Assembly (NCBI GenBank): GCA_013695355.1
Contig: JACDAQ010000018.1
Span: 22,475-86,474 of the forward strand
Origin: Candidatus Protochlamydia sp.
GTDB taxonomy: Bacteria; Chlamydiota; Chlamydiia; Chlamydiales; Parachlamydiaceae
Length of the DNA stretch: 64,000 nt
Direction: 5' to 3'
The first letter of the stretch is position 1; every line of letters begins with the position of its first letter. The notes under the pieces are model-generated. The model searched no databases and was not told the DNA's origin. It worked only from the letters and a program-made list of their open reading frames with translations. Made by a program: the position numbers and the translations under genes. Positions 9,088 to 18,594 of the stretch are shown piece by piece.

Positions 9088-10200
9088 ATGATTATAGGAA
9101 TACCTAAAGAAATTAAAAACCATGAATACAGGGTAGGTGCAACCCCCAGCCTGGTCCGTCTTTTAGTTGCAGCAGGACACCAGGTTCTGGTCCAGACCAA
9201 AGCAGGGGAGACGATCGGGTTTACAGATGCCATGTTCTCTGCTGCCGGCGCTTCAATTGCAGGCACTCCAGAGGAGATTTACAATTGCGAAATGATCGTT
9301 AAAGTTAAAGAGCCTCAAGTCAGCGAATACCCTTTGCTCAAAGAAGGGCAGATCCTGTTTTGCTACCTTCACCTTGCACCCGATCCGGAACAAACCAAAC
9401 AGTTGATCGACAGCAAGGTTGTAGCCATCGCTTATGAAACAGTCAGCGACGCTAAAGGGCGGCTGCCCTTGCTGATACCAATGAGTGAAATTGCCGGACG
9501 CATCGCTATTCAAGTAGGAGCCACTAGTTTGCAGTTGAATCATGGAGGGCGGGGCGTTCTTTTAGGGGGCGTCCCTGGAGTGGCTCCTGCACGCGTTGTG
9601 GTCATTGGCGGCGGCGTCGTAGGAACCGAATCTGCACGCATGGCTTTAGGGCTTGGAGCCAATGTGACAATTTTTGATAAAGACCTTAACCGGTTGCGCA
9701 AACTGGATGCTTTATATGGGCCTGCCCTCAAGACCCTTTATTCCTCTCAATTAGCCATTGAAGAGGCTGTGATGAAGGCTGATCTGGTGATTGGAGCTGT
9801 CCTGATCCCCGGTAAAACAGCTCCAAGGCTTGTGACCAAAGAAATGGTTAAGCAAATGATCCCTGGTTCTGTGATCGTCGATGTGGCCATTGATCAGGGA
9901 GGGTGTACAGAAACATCCAGGCCAACCACGCATGATGAACCTACCTACCTCGTGGATGGAGTCGTTCATTATTGCGTCACAAATATGCCTGGAGCCTGCG
10001 CCAGAACATCCACTCAGGCATTGACAAATGCAACGGGTGATTATGCATTAATGATCGCCAATAAAGGATGGAAAAGGGCCTTGATCGATCATGTGGGCCT
10101 GCGCCAGGGATTAAATGTCTGCTTTGGGCATGTGACCAATGAATCGGTTGCTCATGACCTGGGCTATTCCTATGTTCCTGCAGAAAGTCTGTTATCCTAA
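9088..10200 (+). CDS. ald: Alanine dehydrogenase
   Basis: NAD-dependent interconversion of L-alanine with pyruvate and ammonia. The 370-residue length is exactly that of the family. Visible residues are R15 in [11 protein letters not shown]74 in VKVKEPQ and H95 in YLHLAP (substrate pocket and catalysis), the Rossmann loop GGGVVGTE at 174-181, and D269 in VDVAIDQGG. The ATG at 9088 is preceded by GAGG. The stop at 10200 is one base before the Hsp70-like start, so the three genes ald-hsp70-snf2 are probably cotranscribed. Alanine catabolism would feed pyruvate and ammonia into an amoeba-dependent metabolism. Confident call. Confidence 0.95.
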   Translation: MIIGIPKEIKNHEYRVGATPSLVRLLVAAGHQVLVQTKAGETIGFTDAMFSAAGASIAGTPEEIYNCEMIVKVKEPQVSEYPLLKEGQILFCYLHLAPDPEQTKQLIDSKVVAIAYETVSDAKGRLPLLIPMSEIAGRIAIQVGATSLQLNHGGRGVLLGGVPGVAPARVVVIGGGVVGTESARMALGLGANVTIFDKDLNRLRKLDALYGPALKTLYSSQLAIEEAVMKADLVIGAVLIPGKTAPRLVTKEMVKQMIPGSVIVDVAIDQGGCTETSRPTTHDEPTYLVDGVVHYCVTNMPGACARTSTQALTNATGDYALMIANKGWKRALIDHVGLRQGLNVCFGHVTNESVAHDLGYSYVPAESLLS

Positions 10201-10201
10201 G

Positions 10202-12961
10202 ATGCGTTACATTATAGGGGTGGATCTCGGGACTACTAATAGCGCTGTAGCCTATCGTGATATTGAGAAACCGCATGCTCCTATACAGATGTTTTCCATC
10301 CCTCAATTGACGGCCATCGGTAAGATTGAAGCGTTGGCCGTGCTTCCTTCCTTTTGCTATCTTTTCGGGGAAAATGAATGGCCGGCCGGCGCCTTTCGCC
10401 TGCCATGGAAGGAAGAAACTTCTTCTTTCGTTGGGCAGTTTGCAAAAAGTCAAGGCAGCCGGCTGCCCACGCGCCTGGTCCAGTCGGCTAAAAGCTGGCT
10501 TTGCAATGTAGCATCCGACCGGCACGCTAAAATCCTGCCCATTGTTGCCGCCGATACTTCGCAAAGAATAAGCCCGGTAGAAGCCTCCTCGCGCTACTTA
10601 ATCCATATTAAGGAAGCCTGGAACCATGCTCATGCAAAAGCAGGCTCGGAAGAAGCATTCGAGGAACAGGATATTATTTTAACTGTACCTGCCTCATTTG
10701 ACGAGGTCGCACGCACCCTCACCGTTGAAGCGGCACGCAAAGCCGGCCTGCAGCATGTGACTTTGCTTGAAGAACCGCAAGGGGCCTTTTATAGCTGGAT
10801 TTCACAGCACGAAAAAACCTGGAAACAACTTTTTCATCCTGGGGAAAGCATTTTAATCTGCGATGTTGGAGGAGGGACCACCGACTTCAGTCTGATTGAA
10901 ATACAAGAGCGGAATGAAGAGCTTATCTTTCAGAGAATGGCCGTCGGAGACCACCTTCTGCTAGGGGGCGACAATATGGACGCCGCTGTTGCCCACTATC
11001 TTGAAGAGAAGCTAAAAAAGGAAAGCTCTCAGCCTTTGGAAACAACGCAATGGTTGCAATTGCTCGCAGTGGCCAGGCAGGCTAAGGAAGCACTCCTTGG
11101 TCCTAATATAAAGCCGGAAGATTCTTTTGCCGTTGTGCTTCAGGGTGCGGGCTCCTCTGTCATTAAAGGCAGCTTGTCAACAGCCATCAATCATGATGAG
11201 GTCCGAAGTTTATTAGGAGAGGGATTTTTTTTCGCTTATGAATTAAAAGAAGCTTTAAATTTAAAAAAAAGCCGTGGTTTCAGAACTGTCGGCCTGCCTT
11301 ATGAAGACGACCCCTCTATCATCAAGCATTTGGCCCAATTTTTAAAGCAGGCCGGCTATTTTGAACCTGGAAAATCGGTCGACCACCTTCTTTTTAACGG
11401 AGGGGCGATGAAGCCAGCCCTTTTCCAAAGCAGGATCTTGGAATCTTTAGGTAAGTGGTTTCTCAAAGAGCCTCCAAAGCTTTTAACAGGCTCCAGCCTA
11501 GATCTGGGAGTGGCAAGGGGAGCGGCCTACTATGGAGGGGTTCGCAGAGGGTATGGGATATCGATCGGAGGGGGACTGCCCCGAAGCTATTATCTTGAAC
11601 TGGATTGGAAGGATTCTTCAGGGCATATGCTTCGCAAAGCCCTAACCTTGCTTCCCAGAGGTTCTGAAGAGGGGCAGGTGTTCCAGCCTGCGGAAGTTTT
11701 TGCATTGCGCGCCAATACGCCTGTGGCCTTTCATCTTTTAACTTCCCATGTTCGCCTGAATGATCTTGAAGGGGATAAAATCGATATTGACGAACAGGAA
11801 ATCCACCGCCTTCCGCCAATTCAGACAATTTTGCGTTTCGGGCGGCAATCCGGGCAGGAAGAACAGCTTGTGCCTGTGCGCTTGAGCCTTGCTTTAACGC
11901 CTGTCGGCACTCTTGACCTCTGGCTTGATTCTCAAAAGACTAACCACCGTTGGAACCTCGAATTTCAGCTTCGTTCAGCTTCAGGGCATGACCATAGCTT
12001 AATGACACAAGAGAAGAAACGGCAGGATGAGACTTTCGACGCAGGCTATGTCGAAGGAGCAAAACTTCAGCTTGAGGTTCTATTCGAAGCTTCTTCAGTT
12101 GTCCGGCCGGGAGAAATCATGGAATTGCTGGAAAAAAAATTGGAGGCGCCAAAAAAAGATTGGTCCCTTAGTGTTTTAAGAGCCCTTTTTGATTCGCTGC
12201 TCAAACTCTCTTCTGGTAGAAAATTAAGCCCGGAGCATGAAGCCAGGTGGTGGAACCTTGCCGGTTACTTTCTTCGTCCGGGATATGGTTTTCCCTTGGA
12301 TGATTTTCGAATCAAGGAACTATGGAAAATTATTTTAGGCGATCTCAAGCTAGCTAAAAGCCAAGAGTCTCAAATTCAATGCGCAATTTGCTACCGACGT
12401 ATTGCAGGCGGGCTTAATAAAGGGCAGCAGGCCCAGCTAGGCAGCGATCTGATGAATTTTTTGTTTGATAAAAGAACAGGCAAGCTTATTTCCACAAGAA
12501 AAAATGAAGCTTATATTTATTCAGAAAAAATCCGGGCTTTTGCATCCTTGGAAAGATTGGAATTACCTGTAAAAATACGTGTGGGGGATTCTTTGATTGA
12601 TAAAATCAAACGGAACGAAGCTGAAGCGTATGATTATTGGTCTGTAGCGCGCATTGGGGCGCGTCATTTGGTTTACGGAACTGCGGGACAGGTAGTTCCA
12701 AAAGATATTTGTGAAAAATGGGTCAAGCAGCTTTTAGAAACATCTAAAGAGCCCGCTCTTTTTGCTGTAGTCCAGCTTGCACGCCGGACCGATCACAGAG
12801 AAATCAACCTTTCGGAGGAAATGATCGGCCAGATAGCTTTGGCCTATCCAGAAGCTGACATGCAAGCCCTCCTTTCGGAAAAAAGGCATTTGTCTCAATA
12901 TGAACAAGAACAGTTATTTGGAGAAAAGCTGCCTCCCGGGCTTATTCTTGATCAGGCATAA
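10202..12961 (+). CDS. Large Hsp70-family (DnaK-like) protein
   Basis: 919 residues from ATG 10202, which begins MRYIIGVDLGTTNSAVAY, the phosphate 1 motif. An in-frame upstream start at 10139 would overlap ald by 62 bases and is less likely. Phosphate 2 is ICDVGGGTTDFSLIEI near residue 219. TVPASFDEVARTLTVEAARKAG and LLEEPQGAFYSW correspond to the connect region of the actin-like ATPase fold. The C-terminal 450 residues differ from DnaK: a beta-rich substrate-like part is followed by an alpha-helical extension, as in the large Hsp70 relatives often paired with helicases. Its partner is unknown. The gap to the SNF2 gene is only 5 bases, suggesting joint function. Confidence 0.85.
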   Translation: MRYIIGVDLGTTNSAVAYRDIEKPHAPIQMFSIPQLTAIGKIEALAVLPSFCYLFGENEWPAGAFRLPWKEETSSFVGQFAKSQGSRLPTRLVQSAKSWLCNVASDRHAKILPIVAADTSQRISPVEASSRYLIHIKEAWNHAHAKAGSEEAFEEQDIILTVPASFDEVARTLTVEAARKAGLQHVTLLEEPQGAFYSWISQHEKTWKQLFHPGESILICDVGGGTTDFSLIEIQERNEELIFQRMAVGDHLLLGGDNMDAAVAHYLEEKLKKESSQPLETTQWLQLLAVARQAKEALLGPNIKPEDSFAVVLQGAGSSVIKGSLSTAINHDEVRSLLGEGFFFAYELKEALNLKKSRGFRTVGLPYEDDPSIIKHLAQFLKQAGYFEPGKSVDHLLFNGGAMKPALFQSRILESLGKWFLKEPPKLLTGSSLDLGVARGAAYYGGVRRGYGISIGGGLPRSYYLELDWKDSSGHMLRKALTLLPRGSEEGQVFQPAEVFALRANTPVAFHLLTSHVRLNDLEGDKIDIDEQEIHRLPPIQTILRFGRQSGQEEQLVPVRLSLALTPVGTLDLWLDSQKTNHRWNLEFQLRSASGHDHSLMTQEKKRQDETFDAGYVEGAKLQLEVLFEASSVVRPGEIMELLEKKLEAPKKDWSLSVLRALFDSLLKLSSGRKLSPEHEARWWNLAGYFLRPGYGFPLDDFRIKELWKIILGDLKLAKSQESQIQCAICYRRIAGGLNKGQQAQLGSDLMNFLFDKRTGKLISTRKNEAYIYSEKIRAFASLERLELPVKIRVGDSLIDKIKRNEAEAYDYWSVARIGARHLVYGTAGQVVPKDICEKWVKQLLETSKEPALFAVVQLARRTDHREINLSEEMIGQIALAYPEADMQALLSEKRHLSQYEQEQLFGEKLPPGLILDQA

Positions 12962-12966
12962 ATTAT

Positions 12967-15900
12967 ATGATACCGTTACCTCCTAATTTAAAGCATTTCG
13001 AGGAAGAAGCGAGTAAAGCTCTTCCGCTCCATTTGGTTAAAGACGTTGAATTTTCAGGAATGACCTATCAGGTTTTGATTGAAGATCCTGCGGACCATCA
13101 CGATTATTGGGTTTTTTTGCAGCTGGAGGGTAGTGGACAGGTTCGCGACATTTTTTGTTCCTGCGAGCAAGGGCATGAGAGCGAAGGCTGTTTGCATCAG
13201 GCTGTGGCCTATTTGAGTCTCTTTAAAAATTCAACAGTACCCCTTCATCAACGTTTTGAACGCTCCTTGTGGAATCAACTCTGTTTTCTTTATGAAGACA
13301 GGATAGGAAGCGATCCTTCAGCATTAAAAAAACTTCTGCCAGGGCACTATGTCATTCAATCTTCTTCAGATAAAATAATTTTTTCAATCAAAGCAAAATC
13401 AGAGTCTGCCGTTGCTCTTTTAGAGCGGTTATTTAATGAGCGCAGCCCTGCGACCGAAGAGACGTCTTTAAAATTCTCTAACCTCAGCTCAGAAGAAATT
13501 ATGCTTTGGCGTGAAGGAAGGCCCGATCCCCAGCTTCGCTATGATTTGTCCTATTGGAGCGATTTGGCCAAATGGCTGATGCAGAAGGAAGAGGAGGGGC
13601 AGGCCTATCAACTTACCTTTAATTACTCCAAAAAAAATATTCCTAATTGGCTGCAATTAAATTTTGCCGACTTGGAAACAGGATTCTATCTGTCAGAGGC
13701 TAATTTGCCAGTTATCATTCCTTTTCTTGCTAGCGTGAAAAGTCCACTGACCGTCCATAACGCCAGCCATCAGGATATCGACCGGGTGTATTATGACAAA
13801 AGTAAAGGCGTTCTTCATATTGTTGAAAAGAAAGGGGAAAAATCTGCTAAATTACAGTCCAGAAGAAAGTCTGAAGAAGCGGGAATTGTTATTGAAAATT
13901 GGATTTTTATTCCTGGCGAGGGTTTTTATACAAACGAGCCTAACTTATTGTTAAAAACACCTGAAGTTGAGGGTGAAGAGCTTTCTGAAATTCTGAATGA
14001 ACATCATCGGCTCCTTTCATCCCTGATCATAAATGCCGTGATCCATCGTACTCAACAAACCCTCTCATACAAGCTTTATTTTGATCCACAATGGAATTTG
14101 CATATCCAGGCCTACTTATTTGATGAAGGGGATTTGCAGCAAGGCGACTCCAGACTGATTGGCGATTGGGCTTATTTAGATGAAGAAGGTTTTTATCCTA
14201 TTGAAAAGCGGTATGATGAAGTCGAAACAGTTATTCCCCTGTATCAGGTTTCAGATTTCGTTACTCAAAACCGCGCCTGGCTGAATACCCAGGAAGGCTT
14301 CCATACGCATGTGAGAAGTATCGAATATCAAATGAGCTATCAACTGAACGAGAACAACCGCCTTTCATTTACACGGACCCTGGCTAAGGCAAAGGATCGG
14401 ATGCAGGATTTTGGGGTTTGGGTCTATCTTGAAGGTTATGGCTTCTATTCTAAAAGCGGAGGCTCTTTTAATTATTTGCTAAAGAAAGGAGTTTCGCTCG
14501 GTGCTGAGCAAATTCCCTTATTCATCCGAATGAATAAGGATGAATTGGCTTTAATTCCCAATTTTTTCAATGATACATGTCCTATAGTAAAGGCTGGTCT
14601 GAAAATTGAACTAGTCGATAAGCAAACGATTCGGGTTAACCCCTATTATACTCTGCAGCATGAATATGAAGAAAAAAATATGAGGTTATTTGATGATTTT
14701 GTTTATTTGGAAAGGGAAGGTTTTTATGAACTTCCTTATTCTTTACGTTTGCCTGAAGAATTCCGCACACCTGTAGAGCTGAGCGGGGAGGAGTTGAATC
14801 TTTTTCTTACCTATGAATTGAATAATATTCGTTCCTATGTTTCTTCCATCGACCCCCGCTTAAATAAACCTGAATGGCTTCGTTTGACCGCCAGTGCCGT
14901 CGAGCCTGTTCCTGAAAAAGGAAAAGGCTGGTACCGGCTTCAATTATTTTATGAAACGGAACAAGGAAAAATTTCAATAACGGAACTGCGTCAAAATTTG
15001 ACAAAAAAACAGACGTTTGCCTTTTTTGAGGCTGGTTTGATCGCCTTGCAGGACAAACAGTTTGACTGGATCCGGCGCCTGGATAAAGACAGGTTCCAAA
15101 AAGACAATACTATCTTGCTGACCTCGCTTGAATATATGCGTTTGAACGCCTTTGATCCCATTCATATGGAGGAAGGTTCGAAGCTTGGCCATGACCATTT
15201 CAATCATTTGAACCAACTTCAAACACCACTGCAACCCGATATTGCAGGTTTGAACAGTGAATTGCGCCCTTATCAGGAAATGGGTGCACACTGGTTATGG
15301 TTTCTTTATCAAGAGCAGTTATCAGGCTTGCTCTGCGACGACATGGGATTGGGCAAGACTCATCAGGCTATGGCACTTTTAGCTAGTGTTTCGAATTTTT
15401 TCAAAAATTACGCTGAAGGAGCGGTGCATCATTTTCTCATTGTTTGCCCAACCTCTGTCATTTATCACTGGCAGGATAAGTTGCAACGTTTTCTGCCCAA
15501 TTTGCGCGTCTGCACATTTTTTGGGACAAACCGCAGTTTGGCTTCCTTTCATCAGGAATATGATGTCTTGTTGACCTCCTATGGAATTTTGCGAAATGAA
15601 AAAGAACTCCTTTGCAAGGTACCTTTTGAAGTCGCTATATTTGACGAGATCCAAGTGGCAAAAAACCAATTCAGCCTGGTTTATGCTGCTTTAAAAAGCA
15701 TGCAAGCCCAAATGAAGCTAGGATTGACTGGAACTCCCATTGAAAATCATCTCCGTGAACTTAAATCCCTTTTTGATATTGTGCTGCCTACTTACATGCC
15801 CAATGACAAGGATTATAGGGACCTTTTCATAAAGCCGATAGAAAAGGAACATAATTCCGACCGCCGGGACCTTCTCAACCGTTTGATCAAACCCTTTACT

Positions 15901-16716
15901 TTAAGGCGTAAAAAAGAAGATGTCTTGAAAGATCTTCCTGAAAAAATTGAAGAGATTTCCCACTGTGACCTCTCCTCCTACCAGCAAAAACTTTATGTGG
16001 AGGTCCTTGAACAGCGAAGGCGCCATTTATTAGAAGAGCTGCACAATGATCAAAACTCCATTCCCTATTTGCATATTTTTGCTTTGCTTTCCAGCCTCAA
16101 GCAAATATGCGATCATCCGGCCGTTTATTTGAAAAGACCGGATGATTATATGAACTATCCATCGGGAAAATGGAACCTTTTTGTGGAATTATTGAGAGAA
16201 GCGAGGGAAAGCCAGCAAAAGGTGGTCATTTTTTCTCAATATTTGGGGATGCTCGATATCCTACAAAACTATTTAACTGAGCAGGATATCGGATACGCAA
16301 CTATCCGGGGCTCGACGCAAAACAGAAAAGAAGAGCTCAATCGTTTCAATCAAGACCCGTCTTGCGAGGTTTTTATTGGCTCATTGCAGGCAGCGGGATT
16401 AGGCATCGACCTAACAGCCGGCTCCGTTGTCATCCACTATGACAGATGGTGGAATGCCGCCAGAGAAAACCAGGCGACCGACCGGGTCCATCGAATCGGA
16501 CAGACGCGCGGTGTGCAAGTCTTCAAACTGGTAACATTAGGCACATTTGAAGAAAAAATCGATGCTATGATCGAGCGTAAAGGGCGGCTGATGGAAGAGG
16601 TCGTAGGAATAGACGATCAGAACACTTTAAAAAAGTTTACGCGTGAAGAATTAATTGATTTGTTAAATTTTGTTGAAACAAATGAGGACCATATGGGCCT
16701 TTCGGATGAAGAATAA
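12967..16716 (+). CDS. SWI2/SNF2-family helicase with N-terminal SWIM zinc finger
   Basis: 1249-residue DNA-dependent ATPase predicted to translocate on DNA and remodel DNA-protein complexes. A SWIM finger is visible at C64, C66, C75 and H77 (CSCEQGHESEGCLH). A long middle region carries repeated GFY/EGFY units (for example EGFYTNEPN, EEGFYPIEK, GYGFYSK, EGFYELPY), which may be an internal repeat domain. The helicase core follows: DDMGLGKTHQ (motif I, near 790), FDEIQ (motif II, near 892), LTGTPIEN (motif III, near 920) and ATDRVHRIGQTR (motif VI, near 1170). All motifs are intact. It is the last gene of the ald-Hsp70 cluster. Chlamydiae commonly carry SNF2 helicases. Role not established. 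Confidence 0.92.
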   Translation: MIPLPPNLKHFEEEASKALPLHLVKDVEFSGMTYQVLIEDPADHHDYWVFLQLEGSGQVRDIFCSCEQGHESEGCLHQAVAYLSLFKNSTVPLHQRFERSLWNQLCFLYEDRIGSDPSALKKLLPGHYVIQSSSDKIIFSIKAKSESAVALLERLFNERSPATEETSLKFSNLSSEEIMLWREGRPDPQLRYDLSYWSDLAKWLMQKEEEGQAYQLTFNYSKKNIPNWLQLNFADLETGFYLSEANLPVIIPFLASVKSPLTVHNASHQDIDRVYYDKSKGVLHIVEKKGEKSAKLQSRRKSEEAGIVIENWIFIPGEGFYTNEPNLLLKTPEVEGEELSEILNEHHRLLSSLIINAVIHRTQQTLSYKLYFDPQWNLHIQAYLFDEGDLQQGDSRLIGDWAYLDEEGFYPIEKRYDEVETVIPLYQVSDFVTQNRAWLNTQEGFHTHVRSIEYQMSYQLNENNRLSFTRTLAKAKDRMQDFGVWVYLEGYGFYSKSGGSFNYLLKKGVSLGAEQIPLFIRMNKDELALIPNFFNDTCPIVKAGLKIELVDKQTIRVNPYYTLQHEYEEKNMRLFDDFVYLEREGFYELPYSLRLPEEFRTPVELSGEELNLFLTYELNNIRSYVSSIDPRLNKPEWLRLTASAVEPVPEKGKGWYRLQLFYETEQGKISITELRQNLTKKQTFAFFEAGLIALQDKQFDWIRRLDKDRFQKDNTILLTSLEYMRLNAFDPIHMEEGSKLGHDHFNHLNQLQTPLQPDIAGLNSELRPYQEMGAHWLWFLYQEQLSGLLCDDMGLGKTHQAMALLASVSNFFKNYAEGAVHHFLIVCPTSVIYHWQDKLQRFLPNLRVCTFFGTNRSLASFHQEYDVLLTSYGILRNEKELLCKVPFEVAIFDEIQVAKNQFSLVYAALKSMQAQMKLGLTGTPIENHLRELKSLFDIVLPTYMPNDKDYRDLFIKPIEKEHNSDRRDLLNRLIKPFTLRRKKEDVLKDLPEKIEEISHCDLSSYQQKLYVEVLEQRRRHLLEELHNDQNSIPYLHIFALLSSLKQICDHPAVYLKRPDDYMNYPSGKWNLFVELLREARESQQKVVIFSQYLGMLDILQNYLTEQDIGYATIRGSTQNRKEELNRFNQDPSCEVFIGSLQAAGLGIDLTAGSVVIHYDRWWNAARENQATDRVHRIGQTRGVQVFKLVTLGTFEEKIDAMIERKGRLMEEVVGIDDQNTLKKFTREELIDLLNFVETNEDHMGLSDEE

Positions 16717-17178
16717 ATAGTCTATAGAAAGAAATTAGAAAAGACATCTATTTAAAGAAGAGTCATTAGCAATAGATAATTTTGTAATTCTTTGAATGGC
16801 CTACAAGATAAAAATAACCGGCTACCATCCGATCCATTTACGACCCAATTTCATCCAAAGTACATAGATAATGAAGGGCTTTGTATTTCCATCGCTTGTA
16901 GCTTTGAGCTTAGGTGTCCTCCTACATATTCACTCTTCATATCAAAGAGCTACAAGGCAGATATAATACTTTATTTCTTTTTTTGCATTTTGGTCATAAC
17001 CTTTTACAAGAAAGGTAAACCACCACAGGGGGGCAAAATCAATGCATTTAAATGTCAATAAATTCTAATTTTACAAGAAAAAAAAGTGACAACTTTGACA
17101 CTTTTTGCCAAAAAAAAATGACAAAAATGTCACTTTTTGCCAAAATAAAGAAAGATTGCCACAATAGGAAAAAAATAG
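16717..17178. other. Intergenic region before the AAA ATPase gene
   Basis: Apart from the 32-bp direct repeat at 17087-17150 (listed separately) I see no gene. An 89-codon TTG-started frame at 16792-17061 has no recognisable domain and no ribosome binding site, and I do not accept it. Confidence 0.5.
17087..17150. repeat. Two direct 32-bp repeats with TGACA palindromes
   Basis: TGACAA at 17087 and 17119 and CACTTTTTGCCAAAA at 17099 and 17131 recur with a spacing of exactly 32 bases. Within the second unit TGACA AAAA TGTCA is an inverted repeat, and in the first AAAGTG and CACTTT face each other. The pair ends 28 bases before the ATG of the DUF4143 ATPase, so an operator or upstream promoter element is plausible. 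Confidence 0.45.
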
Positions 17179-18510
17179 ATGCAACGTCTTATGATGAATC
17201 AACTTGTTGAGTGGAAAGAAGATAGCTCCTCTCGCAAACCGCTTCTTCTTAAAGGGGTGCGACAAGTTGGTAAAACTTATCTTCTTAAAGAATTTGGAAA
17301 GCTTTATTTCCCTCATTTTCATTATTTTAATTTCGAAAAACAACCTGAATTAGCAAAAATCTTTGAACCTAATCTAAATCCTGAGAGGATTATTAGAGAA
17401 CTAAGTTTTTATCTGGATTTCCCTATTAATATTAAAACAGACCTAGTGGTATTTGATGAAATCCAAGAATGCCCTAAGGCATTGACCAGTTTAAAATATT
17501 TTCAAGAGGATTGCTCTGAACTTCATTTATGTGCGGCTGGGTCTCTTCTTGGTATCCACTTAAATTCCAGTTCATTTCCAGTAGGAAAGGTGACTTTTAA
17601 AACTCTTAGACCTTTAACTTTCGAAGAATTTTTAATGGCAAACAAAGATAAAGCCCTTCCTATTTTTCAGAAGCTCAATTCAAAAGAAATAATCCCGGCT
17701 ATTATTCATGAATATTTATGGGAACAACTTAAGCATTATTTTATAGTTGGCGGTCTCCCAGAAGTGGTGTCAACTTTTATTAAAAATAAGGAGGACTTGT
17801 ATAAAGCATTCTCTTTAGTAAGGAATAAACAGAGTGATTTGATCAATTCATATTATGCCGATATAGCAAAGCATTCAGGTAAAGTAAATGCCATGCATAT
17901 TGACCGTGTATGGAGGTCTATTCCTTCTCAATTACAACAAGTACAAGACGGCTCCATAGGCAAATATAAATTTAGAGGAGTTATTCCCGGAGTTTCCCAT
18001 TATGATCGATTGGCAGGCGCCATTGACTGGTTAGAGGCTGCGGGTTTAGCTTTAAAAGTGCATATTGTCAATACAGGGCAAATCCCTTTTCAAGGCTATG
18101 CAAAGGAAAATATTTTTAAATTATTGTTGTTTGATGTTGGTATTCTTAGTTTTATGTGCGGATTGCCTGCAAAAGTTATTTTAGATTATGAATATGGAAG
18201 TTATAAAGGGTTTTTTGCTGAAAATTTTGTTGCCCAAGAGCTTATCTCTCATGGAAGAGACTCCCTTTTCAGTTGGCAAGAAAATAAAGCGGAAATTGAA
18301 TTTCTGGTTGAGACTGATGGTTCCGCTATTCCGGTTGAAGTTAAAGCTGGTTCGGTTATCAAACTAAAGAGTTTAAAGGTATTTGTTGAAAAATATCATC
18401 CCCCTTATGAAGTGATATTTAGCGGGAGGCCTTTCGACATGAGAAATAATAGCGTGCATTATTACCCTTTATATTTGGCAGGTCGCTTTCCGATCAAAGA
18501 GTCTGTTTAG
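17179..18510 (+). CDS. AAA family ATPase with DUF4143 C-terminal domain
   Basis: 443 residues. Walker A GVRQVGKT is at residues 26-33 and Walker B LVVFDEIQE near 90. CAAGSLLGIHL is a sensor-like strand. The C-terminal part (about 205-430) has the DUF4143 pattern YFIVGGLPEVV, then FAENFVAQELI, and the nuclease-like ending NKAEIEFLVE plus PVEVKAGS, which resembles a PD-(D/E)xK core. Such proteins are widespread in mobile or accessory regions; their role (defence, regulation) is unsettled. ATG 17179 follows AGGAA. The gene is monocistronic, with the paired 32-bp repeats just upstream and a bidirectional hairpin after the stop. Confidence 0.85.
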   Translation: MQRLMMNQLVEWKEDSSSRKPLLLKGVRQVGKTYLLKEFGKLYFPHFHYFNFEKQPELAKIFEPNLNPERIIRELSFYLDFPINIKTDLVVFDEIQECPKALTSLKYFQEDCSELHLCAAGSLLGIHLNSSSFPVGKVTFKTLRPLTFEEFLMANKDKALPIFQKLNSKEIIPAIIHEYLWEQLKHYFIVGGLPEVVSTFIKNKEDLYKAFSLVRNKQSDLINSYYADIAKHSGKVNAMHIDRVWRSIPSQLQQVQDGSIGKYKFRGVIPGVSHYDRLAGAIDWLEAAGLALKVHIVNTGQIPFQGYAKENIFKLLLFDVGILSFMCGLPAKVILDYEYGSYKGFFAENFVAQELISHGRDSLFSWQENKAEIEFLVETDGSAIPVEVKAGSVIKLKSLKVFVEKYHPPYEVIFSGRPFDMRNNSVHYYPLYLAGRFPIKESV

Positions 18511-18555
18511 TAATTTAGCAATATTCCAAGGATTTTGAGTAATTAAAACGGGATA

Positions 18556-18583
18556 AATAGGTAATTAAAAAAAATTACCTATT
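18556..18583. terminator. Bidirectional hairpin between AAA ATPase and der
   Basis: AATAGGTAATT and AATTACCTATT form a perfect 11-bp stem around six A residues. It sits between convergent genes (stops at 18510 and 18595) and is followed by pyrimidine-rich sequence on the plus strand and preceded by A-rich sequence, so it can serve both directions. Confidence 0.6.
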
Positions 18584-18594
18584 CTTCCTTTCTT

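Noticed and set aside
16792..17061. 89-codon frame before the AAA ATPase
   Set aside because: TTG start, no ribosome binding site, no domain; composition like noncoding sequence.
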